DNA of 64,000 nt. It comes from Macrostomum hystrix. Taxonomy: Eukaryota > Platyhelminthes > Macrostomidae. The notes beneath the pieces are model-generated. The model made no database searches, was not told the DNA's origin, and was given only the letters and a program-made list of their open reading frames with translations. A program made the position numbers and the translations under genes. Where the stretch lies: contig CATNEN010000024.1 of the NCBI GenBank assembly GCA_950097015.1, positions 1,138,001 through 1,202,000 on the forward strand, in the 5' to 3' direction. Shown here one piece after another: positions 35,401 to 47,600 of the stretch. Within the stretch, counting starts at the first letter, position 1. Each line of letters opens with the position of its first letter.

Positions 35401-37880
35401 ATCTCTTCTCTGCGCTTGTACAGCTCCTCGGTGTCGGCCAGCTTTCTCCGCTGCTCCGCCTCAAGGCCGGCTGTTTCATCTTTGAGCTTCTGCTGCAGCT
35501 GCTCATTGCGCTGCTTCAGGTCGTCTCGCTCGCGACGCAACTTTTTTATCTCGCTCTCGAGTTCAATTTTCATCTCGCTGCTAAGCGGTATGCTGGGGAA
35601 CTGTACAAGTGGGGTCGTAGGAGGAGCGTTTTTTTAGTTTAGTCTGCTCAATATTCACATTTTTTAGTTGGCTCTACCTTGCTATATTATCTACCTGCGT
35701 TAATTTTACCTATCTAGTTACTTTAACGATTGCCTGTCATTCTCTTTCATTATTTATTTCCCTATCACTGAATTCCTTATCTATTTCTCCCTGTCGATCT
35801 GACAAATGTTTTTTACCATCAAATGTGAAATAGAAAAACTGTCATCTATTAAAATATATCAAGCAGAGGAATAGAGTTGCAAAACTGTTAGGGGTATGAT
35901 AATTAAGTTACCTAAAACTGAGCGACTGCAGGTGTCTGCATTTGATCTTACTGCAGCTGTCAAGCTAGGGACAATACACTATAGGAAGAAGTGACAATTA
36001 AACATAGAAGGTAAATGAATAATCTATAACCAGAACAAAATACAATGCAACATCCAAAAAGATCTTTGGCGTAAATAGAAACTACAAAAAATAAAGTGGA
36101 GAAAAAGAACAATAAAGACATATTTGATGTATTGCTACCGAGAGCAAGTGCACCTGCTGCTGCTGCTGCTGCTGCTCTGACACCTGCGGCGCAGTTAAAC
36201 CGGTCGATGCAGTCGATGGCGCGGTGCCAGAACGGACCCACCGACCGCGTGGCGGTGTGTCCAGAGAGAAAGCCTCGAGTAATTTCAAGTATAGTTTTAA
36301 ATGGGGTAAAATGATTTCAGCGCATTCCTGGCTGGCTAACACAGGAGATTCCAAAAGGAGATCTGGGATTTCACAGTGAAGTCACTCACATCATCGAGCC
36401 CCGGGCCAGCGCCGCCTCCGCTGTCAAACAGGCCAGCTAGATCGTCGCCGCCTCCGGTGCGACGGCCTCTCCGTCCGGCTCCCGTTGGAGGCCGCTTCGT
36501 TAGCAGCGCGCTATCATTAAAATCATCTGCCGCCGCTTCTATCAAAGTAACTGTCTCGCTGCCGACAGTCTGCTTCTGCTGGATAGCATCCTCGGTTGTT
36601 GCTGACGGTGGTGCCGGTGGCGGCGGAGGCGGTGGCGGCGGTTGCGGCGACTCTCGGCCCGCAATAACTGACGCAACAGCGGCGACGTCATACGTGGAGG
36701 ACAATGGCTGCTCCGCACGCTGCTGCTGCCGACCTTGGCTGGTTCGCGCCGGCGTCGTTGAGAATAATTCGTCGTCGTCGGCAGCCAGTAGGCGGCTCAA
36801 CGTCTTCTTTGTCGAAGCCTCGCCAGTTTGGGCGGCGGGAGCTGGCGCAGTTCCCGGCCGTTTCTTCGGCGTCAGATCGATGCCCTGAAGCAGCGCGTCT
36901 GTGCTGGACAGTCCGGTGGATGGCCGATTTTTATTGGTCGCCCACGGCTGATAGGCGCTGCCTGAGCCGCTATTGTTCAGAGGATCTTCTGCAGCACGTG
37001 AGTTCGATGGGAGAGTGAATCTTTGACTCTTATTTTCAGCACAGGAAGCAAAGTTAAAACCAAAAATATCGATCCACTATCAGTATGAAAATGAGAATCT
37101 GGATGAGTCCTGAAGCTCTGGCTGTCAGTTTTCGCGTCTTAAAAGTGATTCTGAAGGTGCAAATGATTCACAAACCTTCATCCTTAGCGCTAGATTTGGC
37201 ACTCAGGCTTCCTAGAAAGCTGTCGAAATCTGTTTTCTTGCCCTTTGGCGCCAGCTCCTCGCTGACTGTGCTGCTGGTTGTGAACAAGCTGAATCCCATC
37301 TTGGGAGCCGTTGGCGCCGCCGACGAACTGGAAGGCGCCGCTTTCGGCGGACTGTCATCTGGAAAGGCGACGGAGCTGTCCTCGCTGCGTGGAGTGCCTG
37401 CACCGCTGGGCGGCAGTTGAACTTCATCGTCATCAAAGTCGTTTGACGGGCGCCGCTTGCTAGCTGGTGTGGCCTTGACGACTGCTGAAGGACCACCAGC
37501 CGGCTTGTGATCCTTTCTATCATCTGAATCGTCAGACTCGTCCTTGTCGTCCACAAATGTCACAGATTTGGTGGACCGTCGCAGCTCCGAGCTGCTGTCT
37601 AGTGATTTTGATTCTTTAACTTCTTTTCGTTTGCTTGATGGCGAGTTTAAGATGTCGTCTATGTCGTCTTAAAAGAGAATAAAAGTTTTTAATATATCAG
37701 GCTAGTTGCTTAATATTTGTGAATTCGAAATATAAATGTGACTGCGTAATTGTTTAATTAGAGTTAGAATATAGCTGTACATTATTACTCACTTAATTAT
37801 AAACATAAAATGAGTTTACTCTAAAAAATCTTAAATATCGAATTTATGTATTTAGAATGTCCAAAAAACTTACCATCCAT
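32474..37880 (-). CDS. FBF1: FBF1, transition-fibre coiled-coil protein of the ciliary base
   Basis: FBF1 sits on distal-appendage transition fibres and gates entry of proteins into cilia. Ten coding exons join in phase: 37880-37874, 37667-37176, 36988-36390, 36273-36154 (or -36184), 35600-35401, 34826-34468, 34433-34157, 33712-33625, 33458-33138, 32539-32474; about 842 residues against about 1130 in human. The N-terminus MDDDIDDIL fits the DDIL-type FBF1 start, followed by a disordered acidic/Ser-rich region with EDPLNNSG, a Pro run and a Gln run. From exon 5 onward the protein is continuous coiled coil (KKLRRERDDLKQRNEQLQQK, LRAKERDVSQALIQLAEERA). The C-terminus WDDLEEEKLYLESLN matches the human end FLENEQFFLETLK. 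The first coding exon contributes only ATGGATG. Exon 4 has two in-phase donors, before and after the Gln run. Introns 5, 7, 8 and 9 hold repeats. Confidence 0.92.
32655..33080. repeat. 18-bp tandem array in FBF1 intron 9
   Basis: About 23 units of GGAAATCCCACTGTGCAA with many substitutions. The array fills most of the 598-bp last intron and reaches within about 60 bp of exon 9. Confidence 0.93.
33480..33592 (-). repeat. Inverted monomers of the 37-bp family in FBF1 intron 8
   Basis: The plus strand carries GGATAGACTAGCAATCCATT and GATTAGCAATCCATTCTCTT, the reverse complement of the AATGGATTGCTAATCTATCC unit of FBF1 intron 5 and of 29.3-30.5 kb, with about 19 of 20 bases matching. Two to three diverged monomers fill this 166-bp intron. 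Confidence 0.85.
33750..34130. repeat. 21-bp tandem array in FBF1 intron 7
   Basis: About 18 units of CACACACCAGCCGCACAGCA (plus A), with CCGCCC, CCACCC and CTACCC variants. The 21-bp period leaves several frames open on both strands, which accounts for the long apparent reading frames here. Confidence 0.96.
34842..35200. repeat. 37-bp tandem array in FBF1 intron 5
   Basis: Nearly ten units containing AATGGATTGCTAATCTATCC then CATGGGTGAAGGAACAG or AATGGGTGAAGGAACAG. It starts about 15 bp outside the exon 6 acceptor. Same family as 29.3-30.5 kb. Confidence 0.96.
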
Positions 37881-40413
37881 TTTATCCGGCAGGAGTCTAC
37901 TTCATCTAAAATGATTTTTTTAGTTTTTTACAATTTTGTATGTTAAGGCATACTTTTCTTTAAAAAAAACTCATTGCTCACTCAGTAAAAGTCACTAATT
38001 TTGATAAATTCCAAGGAATAGATCCTTTACAATCAAATCCAAAAATTTTGCTGAGAAAATTGACACAAAGGGGTCGATAGACACAGCACACAACCATAAA
38101 ACGTATGGTCGAATTAGCAAGGAGAAATAAAACATGCATTACTTACTCAAAATAACTTTTCATCAGAAATCGGGTCAGATTAAGTTAAAACTCAGTGCTT
38201 AAATGTTTTAAAAGGTTTTAATTTTTAACACTAGGAAAGGAATCACAAACAAATAACTGCAACAATATTGCAAAAGTTGAAATTTCATAAATTCAAGGAA
38301 GCCATTCAAAAATCGGCAATAATGACATTTTTATCCCAAAAGAATTAAACACTGCAATATATACCTTCTGGTTAATATTTTTACTTTTTGTTTTTGCAGC
38401 ATACATAAGTTCAGAATTACCTTTTCGTAAAGCAAACCATCTTCTTAGAAAAAAGTTTAAATAACGAAAAGCAAAGCAATTTGCTTCGTAAAGACATGAG
38501 TATGATGTTTCGGATATAATATCGGGTAGCGAATAAGTAGGGCCTAACTAAACAACTTTTAACTTTAATAACTTTCGAATGCATTAAGCCTCGCTGAATA
38601 GTAGCAATCATGCCCATCGACACCATAGACAGAACTTTTTAAATGATCATTTACTTTACTATTGACCCTAACACACTAAGCACCACTCAGTAGGCCTATA
38701 TTCAAGCGCATATGGGTGAAGAATTGTTATTTTTATGCGGAAGTCTAGTGAAAATTAATATATTTATTTATCTATTTCGCTGAGTGTGTTTATTTCATGT
38801 TTCAAACTTCGTCAATTACAATAATCAATAGCCTCCATATCCTAGTTTTCTAATTTAATCTTGTCAAGGGTTTTAATCTAACCTAGACTTATTAAGCATG
38901 GAATCCACTTTGCTGACAACAATTTTGGTAACAATCTATTTTCAGCCTAATGGCAGGCAAATAATTTAAACCAACAATTTGCTTTAACAGTGGCATTAAC
39001 AGTTTTCTAATTTCTTTTGTTTTAAATAACCACTTAATGTCTGCAACATGTTCATTTAAGTAAAAAAAAGTACATTATTTCAGGGCCTCTGGGGTGAGAT
39101 GGTGCGTATATAACCCCCAATTTCACATACCAAACAAATGTCACCAACCTAGATTTGTGATTGGACCAGATTCCCCTTCACTAGCTTGGATAAAATGTGT
39201 AGATATGTATATGTATGTATTTGTATAGTTATATATAGGCCTAGTATCAGCTCAATAGCTACTTAGGCTTTCAAGCTTTGTAACATAACCTATTTCTAGT
39301 ACAGTTTAGTTTGTTCATAGGCCTAGTTAATAGAAAATTAGCCAGAAAGTTTTTAAGGAATTTTCCAAAATTGCATTTGTTATTAAAGCTATTTTAGTTT
39401 AGTTTTTTGTTTTAGTATCTTAAATAAATAAGCTTACCTAGCTATTTATATATTAGTCTATCATTAGCTAGCTAGAGTAACTAATAGCCAGCCAGACTCT
39501 AGGCATTCATTTATTATAAATTTATATTGACTGGCTAGGCCTAGCTAATATTTTTTTTGAAATTAAAATGGCATAGTAATGAATCAATAAAATTGTAGGT
39601 CCATCAGCCAAGACAAAAGTTAAGCTAAAAATAGTTATAAAACATTAAAAGTTTTTATTATGTAGTATAGCCACAATGATGCTCCATGCTTAATATAGTT
39701 TGCATTATCCAAATAACATCACAAATAAGAGTTTATAATATTCGAGTTTTTTAGCAAAGCTTAATCATTTTAGGAAGTATAAAAAAGTTTCCTATAATTT
39801 GTAAACAAAAAATTTTATTCATAAAATAATCTGATGAAGTTTGCATAAAATGAGAAATAATTTTTATAAGCAAACAATAAAGATTAACACAAATATGAAC
39901 CATTTTGTAAAGTTTTTAATTATAGTTTTGTCTAATCTTTTAGACAATGCTTCATATCTTAAAATGAAGTGCAAATTAAATTCTTGCAACTGGCATGAAA
40001 GCACTAGATTGAGAATGAGTTCTCTAATAGTCTGTGGAGTGAGTTCACCATCACACCAACCCAAATTTCTACCCTAGCTAATGCAAGTACCCATTTAATA
40101 GCTGGATGAACTAGAGCACTAGGAAACTAAGTGTTTGACCAAGAACACAGATTTTTCCCTTGGGCTATGATTTAATGCTTCCTTCTTACTTACATTTTTT
40201 GTATGTCTTTCTAAAGAAGAAATAAGAAAAAAGAAATAAATGTATGTTTATTAAATAAATAGCAAGTTTGAAAAGAAAAGTTAAATATTTTCTATACAAA
40301 AAAAGAATCAATAGAACTAGGTTTTTATTTTTTCCATCGATGTTTCATGCTAAATGACTGGATAATAGAGGATAATAGACTTAGTATAAGCAAAATAAAA
40401 CACAAAATTGCAG
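37881..40413. other. AT-rich divergent intergenic region (FBF1 / LIN37)
   Basis: About 2.5 kb between two divergently transcribed start codons. It should hold both promoters and 5' UTRs. GGCCTAG-type hexamers recur at 38690 and 39235-39545. A decayed reverse SINE may lie at 40020-40170. No exon recognised apart from the LIN37 first exon. Confidence 0.5.
40020..40170 (-). mobile_element. Possible decayed SINE, family 1
   Basis: TAATGCAAGTACCCATTTAA then TAGCTGGATGAAC resembles the reverse complement of the family-1 core (GTTAAATGGGTACCAGCATT, CATCCAGCTG). The flanks are too diverged to place the ends. Confidence 0.4.
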
Positions 40414-42970
40414 ATGCAAGGCTCAGCTGAACTGGACTCCTGTCGTACAGAGTTTGCAGACACCCTGCAATCGCTACTGAACTGCCCTGAAAAATGGTAA
40501 ACAAATTGATTATTCCTAAAAGCCTTGGTCTTAAATCTTAAATCTAACCTCTTCACTATCCGCTAAATTCTCAGCAAAATTATCCCACCGGCGGCTAATC
40601 CCACCGACGGCCAGTTGCACGATCATCTGGCAACACCGGGGCGTAAGCGCGGCCGTCGAGTTGGCGACTTCGAAGACTACCTGCGCGCCCGTAGCGAGAT
40701 GGACGGCGCCGGTGGCAAGCATCAGCGCGAGCAGTTTATCATTAAACTATTCGACCGCCTGATGGATTTTGGACCATTCTTGGACATGTCCGAGGGACGG
40801 ACTGACGGCTGTCCAATCTATCCCATGGCCAGGGCCTGGGTGGCCAATCTTAACGCTTGGGAGCAAAAATCTGACACTAGTGAGATCCGATGCCACCTGA
40901 CACATTAGGACGCAATAAGCTTGTCTGACCCACTGAGGGAACGGTGGTAGCCTGAGTCTGTGACCCACTGAGGGAACGATGGTAGCCTGAGTCTGTGACC
41001 CACTGAGGGAACGGTGGTAGCCTGAGACTATGATCCACTGAGGGAACGGTGGTAGCCTCAGTCTGTAACCCACTGAGGGAACGGTGGAAGCCTGAGACTA
41101 TGATCCACTGAGGGAACGGTGGTAGCCTGAGATTATGATCCACTGAGGGAACGGTGGAAGCCTGAGACTATGATCCACTGAGGGAATGGTGGTAGCCTGA
41201 GACTATGATTCACTGAGGGAACGGTGGTAGCCTGAGTCTGTGACCCACTGAGGGAACGGTGGTAGCCTGAGACTATGATTCACTGAGAGAACGGTGGTAG
41301 CCTGAGTCTGTGACCCACTGAGGGAACGATGGTAGCCTGAGTCTGTGACCCACTGAGGGAACGGTGGTAGCCTGAGACTATGATTCACTGAGGGAACGGT
41401 GGTAGCCTGAGTCTGTGACCCACTGAGGGAACGATGGTAGCCTGAGTCTGTGACCCACTGAGGGAACGGTGGTAGCCTGAGACTATGATCCACTGAGGGA
41501 ATGGTGGTAGCCTGAGACTATGATTCACTGAGGGAACGGTGGTAGCCTGAGTCTGTGACCCACTGAGGGAACGATGGTAGCCTGAGTCTGTGACCCACTG
41601 AGGGAACGGTGGTAGCCTGAGACTGTGATCCACTGAGGGAACGGTGGAAGCCTGAGACTATGATCCACTGAGGGAACGGTGGTAGCCTGAGACTATGATC
41701 CACTGAGGGAACGGTGGAAGCCTGAGACTATGATCCACTGAGGGAACGGTGGAAGCCTGAGACTATGATCCACTGAGGGAACGGTGGAAGCCTGAGACTA
41801 TGATCCACTGAGGGAACGGTGGAAGCCTGAGACTATGATCCACTGAGGGAACGGTGGAAGCCTGAGACTATGATCCACTGAGGGAATGGTGGTAGCCTGA
41901 GACTATGATTCACTGAGGGAACGGTGGTAGCCTGAGACTATGATTCACTGAGGGAACGGTGGTAGCCTGAGACTATGATTCACTGAGGGAACGGTGGTAG
42001 CCTGAGACTATGATTCACTGAGGGAACGGTGGAAGCCTCAGTCTGTGACCCACTGAGGGAATGGTGGTAGCCTGAGACTATGATTCACTGAGGGAACGGT
42101 GGAAGCCTGATTCTGTCACCCACTGAGGGAACGGTGGTAGCCTGAGTCTGTGACCCACTGAGGGAACGGTGGTAGCCTGAGTCTGTGACCCACTGAGGGA
42201 ACGGTGGTAGCCTGAGTCTGTGACCCACTGAGGGAACGGTGGAAGCCTGAGTCTGTGACCCACTGAGGGAACGATGGTAGCCTGAGTCTGTGACCCACTG
42301 GGGGAACGGTGGTAGCCTGAGTCTGTGACCCACTGAGGGAACGGTGGTAGCCTGAGTCTGTGACCCACTGAGGGAACGGTGGTAGCCTGAGTCTGTGACC
42401 CACTGAGGGAACGGTGGTAGCCTGAGTCTGTGACCCACTGAGGGAACGGTGGTAGCAGGGCAGGACTTGCTACAAGAACAAGGTTAAATTAGCCTATCTT
42501 ACTAAATAGACGTGAATGTCTGGGGTCCACTAAAAATGCAATAGGATAAAAGGGCACTGTGTAATGAAAAATCATGCTGTCAGTGACTTAATTCCTGGTG
42601 AATTGTGATTTTATCCGCAGCCAAATGGGGCGACCTGCCGGATCATCGATCAGAGGAAATCGGCCTGCACCAGGGCGCCGTTCTTGACTTGCCCGGCGCA
42701 CACGACGGCCAGTTAGACTCCAATGTTCGCGTGCCGGAAGCTCTGCCGTCTGAGGACGAACGTCTGGACATTCACCGGGCTCCCGAGCTGGCCCCAGCGC
42801 CGGAGCAGCTGCTGCTGGACCACCTGGACCGATGGCGCGAAGTTCGTCGGAGCTGGTGCGCCGCTATGCGCGCCAACGACCGGCGCTATGCCGACGCCAT
42901 GCGAGTGCTGAATGTCTGCCGAGGCGGCGGGCACGCATCGACCCTGCCGGGCTCCGCTAGGGACTACTGA
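40414..42970 (+). CDS. LIN37: LIN37, DREAM/MuvB core complex subunit
   Basis: LIN37 is a subunit of the MuvB core, which represses cell-cycle genes in quiescent cells as part of DREAM. Three exons, 40414-40496, 40575-40879 and 42621-42970, join in phase (2, 1) to 245 residues, almost the length of human LIN37 (246). Three conserved blocks are visible: an N-terminal helix EFADTLQSLLNCPEK (human LDAVLQCLLEK); the central FIIKLFDRLMDFGPF followed by CPIYPMARAWVANL (human YVIKLFDRSVDLAQF, LYPICRAWMRN); and the C-terminal LLLDHLDRWREVRRSW with RYADAMRVL (human MQRWKRIRQRW, RYSESMKIL). A GRKRGRR cluster precedes the central block, as in human. Intron 2 is almost entirely a 35-bp array. AATAAA lies about 320 bp after the stop. 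Confidence 0.94.
40913..42458. repeat. 35-bp tandem array in LIN37 intron 2
   Basis: About 44 units of CCCACTGAGGGAACGGTGGT and AGCCTGAGTCTGTGA, with an alternative half-unit AGACTATGATT/C. It starts about 35 bp after the donor of exon 2. On the minus strand every unit has ACCGTTCCCTCAG, an ideal splice-acceptor shape, but antisense to LIN37. Confidence 0.97.
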
Positions 42971-43286
42971 AACAGTGGCATTTTTGTAAGTACCATGGCA
43001 ACGCATAGCAACGGACTGAATCCTGTCATCAACTTGCTTGCATATATAACCACCGTATCATAGGCCTAATTACCGTTGCTATGCCGCGTGCTAGTCACTG
43101 CCGGTGCTGATTTTTTTACATTCAATTGTCTTAATAATTGTATCTTCAAAACCTGCTTATTTTATGGCCTATTTAAAAAACATTGTCAACTCTTTAAAGG
43201 TATGTGACATCCCCGATATTGTTGTGAGATATTGATCCCATCCCATGTGTATTCTATTTTTATGCGTTATTTTAGCTTGGTAAATT

Positions 43287-43292
43287 AATAAA
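43287..43292 (+). promoter_or_regulatory. Candidate LIN37 poly(A) signal
   Basis: AATAAA about 320 bp downstream of the LIN37 stop codon, followed by T-rich sequence. Confidence 0.45.
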
Positions 43293-43704
43293 CAATTTTT
43301 AAGCAAATAAATTTTGTGCCTAGCTAAGTACGACAAAAACGTTTTCGGCTATAGACATTGTAGTCTCACAAGTTTTTCATTGTCCCTTCTTCTCATTATT
43401 TGTTTTTTCCCCCCAATATTTCTAGTACTAAAGAATGTTCAATTGTGTACTTTTCAAACTATTAACTTCGCTACTTTTTGTGTGCTGCATTGTAACTCCG
43501 AGTTAATGTGTGTCTGCAAGTAAAAATATTAAATGGCCTATATTTTCCTTATTAACTTAGCTTCTGTTCAATAAAATTTCTAGCTTTGCATATTAAACGC
43601 ACTTTATCGTACTAAGCTTTGGTAAATCGTTATCATTGTTCCTTATTTTTTACTTTTAAATATAGTTAAGACGTGTCGCAGTTATTAGATCAATGTAATA
43701 TTGA

Positions 43705-43925
43705 ATAGGAACTTTGTAGCCCAGTAGTTAAAGCTTCATTCTTCTGACTGGGAGGTCGTGAGTTCGTACCCCGGCCCATGAAATGAAAGTTGTATCCTTG
43801 AGCAACTCCTTTTAACTCATTCATCCTTTAGCTGGGATAGAAATTAATATGGGTGTGGAGACATCCCCTGTCCACAGACTGAACAGCTGTTCACAGCCTC
43901 GTACATACTAATACTGTTACCATAG
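43705..43925 (+). mobile_element. Diverged tRNA-derived SINE, family 1-like
   Basis: The head TTTGTAGCCCAGTAGTTAAA (A box) and GTGAGTTCGTACCCCGG (B box) are followed by CCTTGAGCAACTCCTTTTAA, TTTAGCTGGGATAG, CCTGTCCACAGACTGAACAG and CAGCCTCGTAC. The order matches family 1 but the copy is more diverged, closer to a subfamily. Confidence 0.75.
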
Positions 43926-44696
43926 AAACATGAAACAAAGGCCAGTGACATTATTTAACTCCTAGTCTGACATATACCATAAATTTCCAGTATGTTATTG
44001 TTGTCACTGTAAAAAGTGTGATCTATTTTTTAAATAATTTGTGTTCGTACTGTTAATGAGCTAAATAGTTGATATTTAATAACTTTTTAATCGTACATTA
44101 TTTACATCTAAAGTACAATGAAAAAGTACAACACAATATTATACATTGTATTATCTTATTTTGGCATATTTTCAAACTTACTTACGAGCATTACTGAATC
44201 CTGCTATATTATTGACGACAACAAATAAAAATAAAAAACAGTAGAAGACCACCGGGGGGTAATTTAAATAACCACATTTTTCTGTATCTCCTAAAATATT
44301 TAACCAATCGCTGTGCAAATCCAGAACACTGACTAAAATTTCCGATCCGATTTCTATCCGATGAAACAAGTTACAAAATCACAACTTAGATCTAGTTGTC
44401 TAGATCAACAACTTACACTCGGACAGCTTTGAAAGTTAGTTCATCGTTAGAGAGCGGAAAATGTTGATCCATATGGTGGAATTTCACTAAAATCGGTCAT
44501 TCGGTTTGGGAGCCATTGTGAAATAGGCAGTGGGTATTTGAAATACCTCCGTGGTCTCTCCCCAAGGAGTGGCGGCAATAGCGTGAGCTTTCTACTGTTG
44601 AGCTAGGAATGCCGTATCGTGAATAAGACATAATAATTTGCACTAAATCACTAGTGTGTAGTAAAATGAGGCACAAATCCAGCTTTGTTCATTCGT

Positions 44697-47600
44697 TCAT
44701 TCGTCGCAGATTGACATTGTTTCCATCTGGCTTCCGACCTCTTCTCCAAGCATCTCAGATATGCGCTTGCGTTGCTTTAGAAATTGTGCATGTTGTGCAT
44801 CTTGACGTTGATGAGCGATTGGGTTGCCCAATTCTGGTAGTAGAATCCAATCAGGGGCCGGATGACGTACTGTCAGTAGGCAGGTTGACGTTTGCACTTT
44901 CTTGTCAGCATAGTGGCATGTTTCTAGTGACTTGATAAAAATTGAAAGGACTAAAGAGTAGGGTTTCTAGATTTCAGAGATAAGCGTGTCTAGATGTATT
45001 GAAGGACCAGAGATAAGGTTGTCTAGATGTATTGAAGGACCAGAGATAAGGTTGTCTAGATGTATTGAAGGACCAGAGATAAGGTTGTCTAGATGTATTG
45101 AAGGACCAGAGATAAGGTTGTCTAGATGTATTGAAGGACCAGAGATAAGGTTGTCTAGATGTATTGAAGGACCAGAGATAAGAGTTTCTAGATTTATTAA
45201 AGGACCAGAGAAAAGGGTTTCTAGATTTATTGAAGGACCAGAGAAAATGGTTTCTAGATTTATTGAAGGACCAGAGAAAATGGTTTCTAGATTTATTGAA
45301 GGACCAGAGAAAAGGGTTTCTAGATTTATTGAAGGACCAGAGAAAATGGTTTCTAGATTTATTAAAGGACCAGAGAAAATGGTTTCTAGATTTATTAAAG
45401 GACCAGAGAAAATGGTTTCTAGATTTATTGAAGGACCAGAGAAAATGGTTTCTAGATTTATTGAAGGACCAGAGAAAATGGTTTCTAGATTTATTGAAGG
45501 ACCAGAGAAAAGGGTTTCTAGATTTATTGAAGGACCAGAGAAACTGGTTTCTAGATTTATTAAAGGACCAGAGAAAATGGTTTCTAGATTTATTGAAGGA
45601 CCAGAGAAAAGGGTTTCTAGATTTATTGAAGGACCAGAGGCATGGTGTTGAACTCACGTGGAACAGCAGGCTTGTCCTGGCAGAGCTGATCTTCACCCTG
45701 ATGTAGCAGACCTTGTCTGATTTCGTGCGCACATCCAGGTTAGTCCTCACTCGCATCAGGCCGTCGCTTTCGTAGGCGAATGTTTTGCCTTCCTCCACGT
45801 AGCTGACAGTCTGGGTGTAGGGCACAGAGCCCCACAGCGGCATTCGATAGTACATGGTGAACGATAAGCCGATGTCCGTGATGCCAGGCAGGGCCATGCT
45901 TTCAACGTCTACAATCGACGGCTGCCACTGCGGTGTAGAAAAAAACTAAATTGCGCGGCGTTCTCAAAGGCTGCGTACAGCTGTTCAGTCCATGGACTAA
46001 ACTAAATGCACCGGGTACTAAATTTCTGCCCCCAACTAATGCTGATTTCAATTTTAAAGCTATAGGGATTCGAACTCTAGACCTCTCGGCTACAACTTCT
46101 CCTAAATAGTACAAGCGTCTAATTGTACGAGCGTAGCCAATTGATTAGTAAAATTAGCTAATAACTCTAGCAGAACTTTTAAACTAACTTCCTTTTTCTG
46201 TCTTCTTCTAACAGTCTAAAAGTGGGGTTCGAACCTCGCCTCGTTGCATGGCAGGTTTCTGGCTTATTCACCTTTATCAAGCAGCCACCAAACGTAGTCT
46301 TGTTTCACCAGTTTCAGTGTGCACAGTCTACATTTTGTACTGCTTTGTGACAGATTTTAACAGTCTAGTCTTTACGTTTCTACTTTTGTCAGTCAGTAGT
46401 CTAAATTGCATCTCTCACACTCTGCTTCAGCCGAATACGAATAGTTGATCGCCTATCATTCCAAGCTGTGTGCAAGAGCTACAACTGAACCAAAGATAGC
46501 CACTCAGGAAACAGAAATTAGTCCAAATAATCATCAGTAGCATCAGCATCAGCAGTCATGTCTTCCAACCTAACCGAGCAGGACATCCTGTACATGCCCA
46601 GTCACTGGTCCAAGCGCATGCACTATTCCAAAATTGTTGGGGCGCATTTTGAATTGTTGCGCAATCAAAGCGAAGCTGTCATTAAACGGCTCGAACCGGA
46701 GATTGTCAAATACGGCGACAGTGAGACTAACGAATTAATTTATTACTGGTTTAAGCCATGCTCAGCCAATGCCGACCCAGCCGCTCCGCTTCTGGTGTTC
46801 ATTCACGGCGGCTATTGGCAGGACCCCGAGCTGACAGCTCGCATGAATTGCCACATGGCAGGCATGTTTGCCGAGAGCGGCTTGCACTTTGCCAGCCTCG
46901 GCTACGACTGCGTGCCGCGGGTTAGCATTGAACAGACTGTCGGCCTGGTTGAGGCCGGCCTCCGCGCCTGCCTTCAACGGGCTCTAGCCGACGGTCTGTC
47001 CGGCGTCTACGTGACCGGTCACTCGGCCGGCGGACACTTGGCTGTGACAACTGGCGCCTGTGTGCAATGGCCGCCTGAACTGGCCAGCCTTATTAAAGGC
47101 ATCATACCTATCTCAGGTATTTTGGTTCTTCTGGGTAGTGTGCTCAACGGTTCTTCTGGATAGTGTGCTCAATGGTTCTTCTGGTTAGTGTGCTTAATGG
47201 TTCTTCTGGTTAGTGTGCTCAATGATTCATCTGGTTAGTGTGCTCAATGATTCATCTGGTTAGTGTGCTCAATGGTTCATCTGGTTAGTGTACTCAATGA
47301 TTCATCTGGTTAGTGTGCTCAATGATTCATCTGGTTAGTGTGCTCAATGATTCATCTGGTTAGTGTGCTCAATGATTCATCTGGTTAGTGTGCTCAATGA
47401 TTCATCTGGTTAGTGTGCTCAATGATTCATCTGGTTAGTGTGCTCAATGATTCATCTGGTTAGTGTGCTCAATGATTCATCTGGTTAGTGTGCTCAATGA
47501 TTCATCTGGTTAGTGTGCTCAATGATTCATCTGGTTAGTGTGCTCAATGATTCATCTGGTTAGTGTGCTCAATGATTCATCTGGTTAGTGTGCTCAATGA

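Larger units (their letters stand above)
42971..44696. other. LIN37 3' flank and intergenic sequence
   Basis: Contains the LIN37 3' UTR, a SINE (43705-43925) and AT-rich sequence up to the stop codon of the minus-strand secreted-protein gene. No further exon recognised. Confidence 0.5.

Noticed and set aside
46510-46557. Separate small gene just upstream of AFMID
   Set aside because: Short stretch with CATCAG repeats directly before the AFMID ATG; most likely AFMID 5' UTR.
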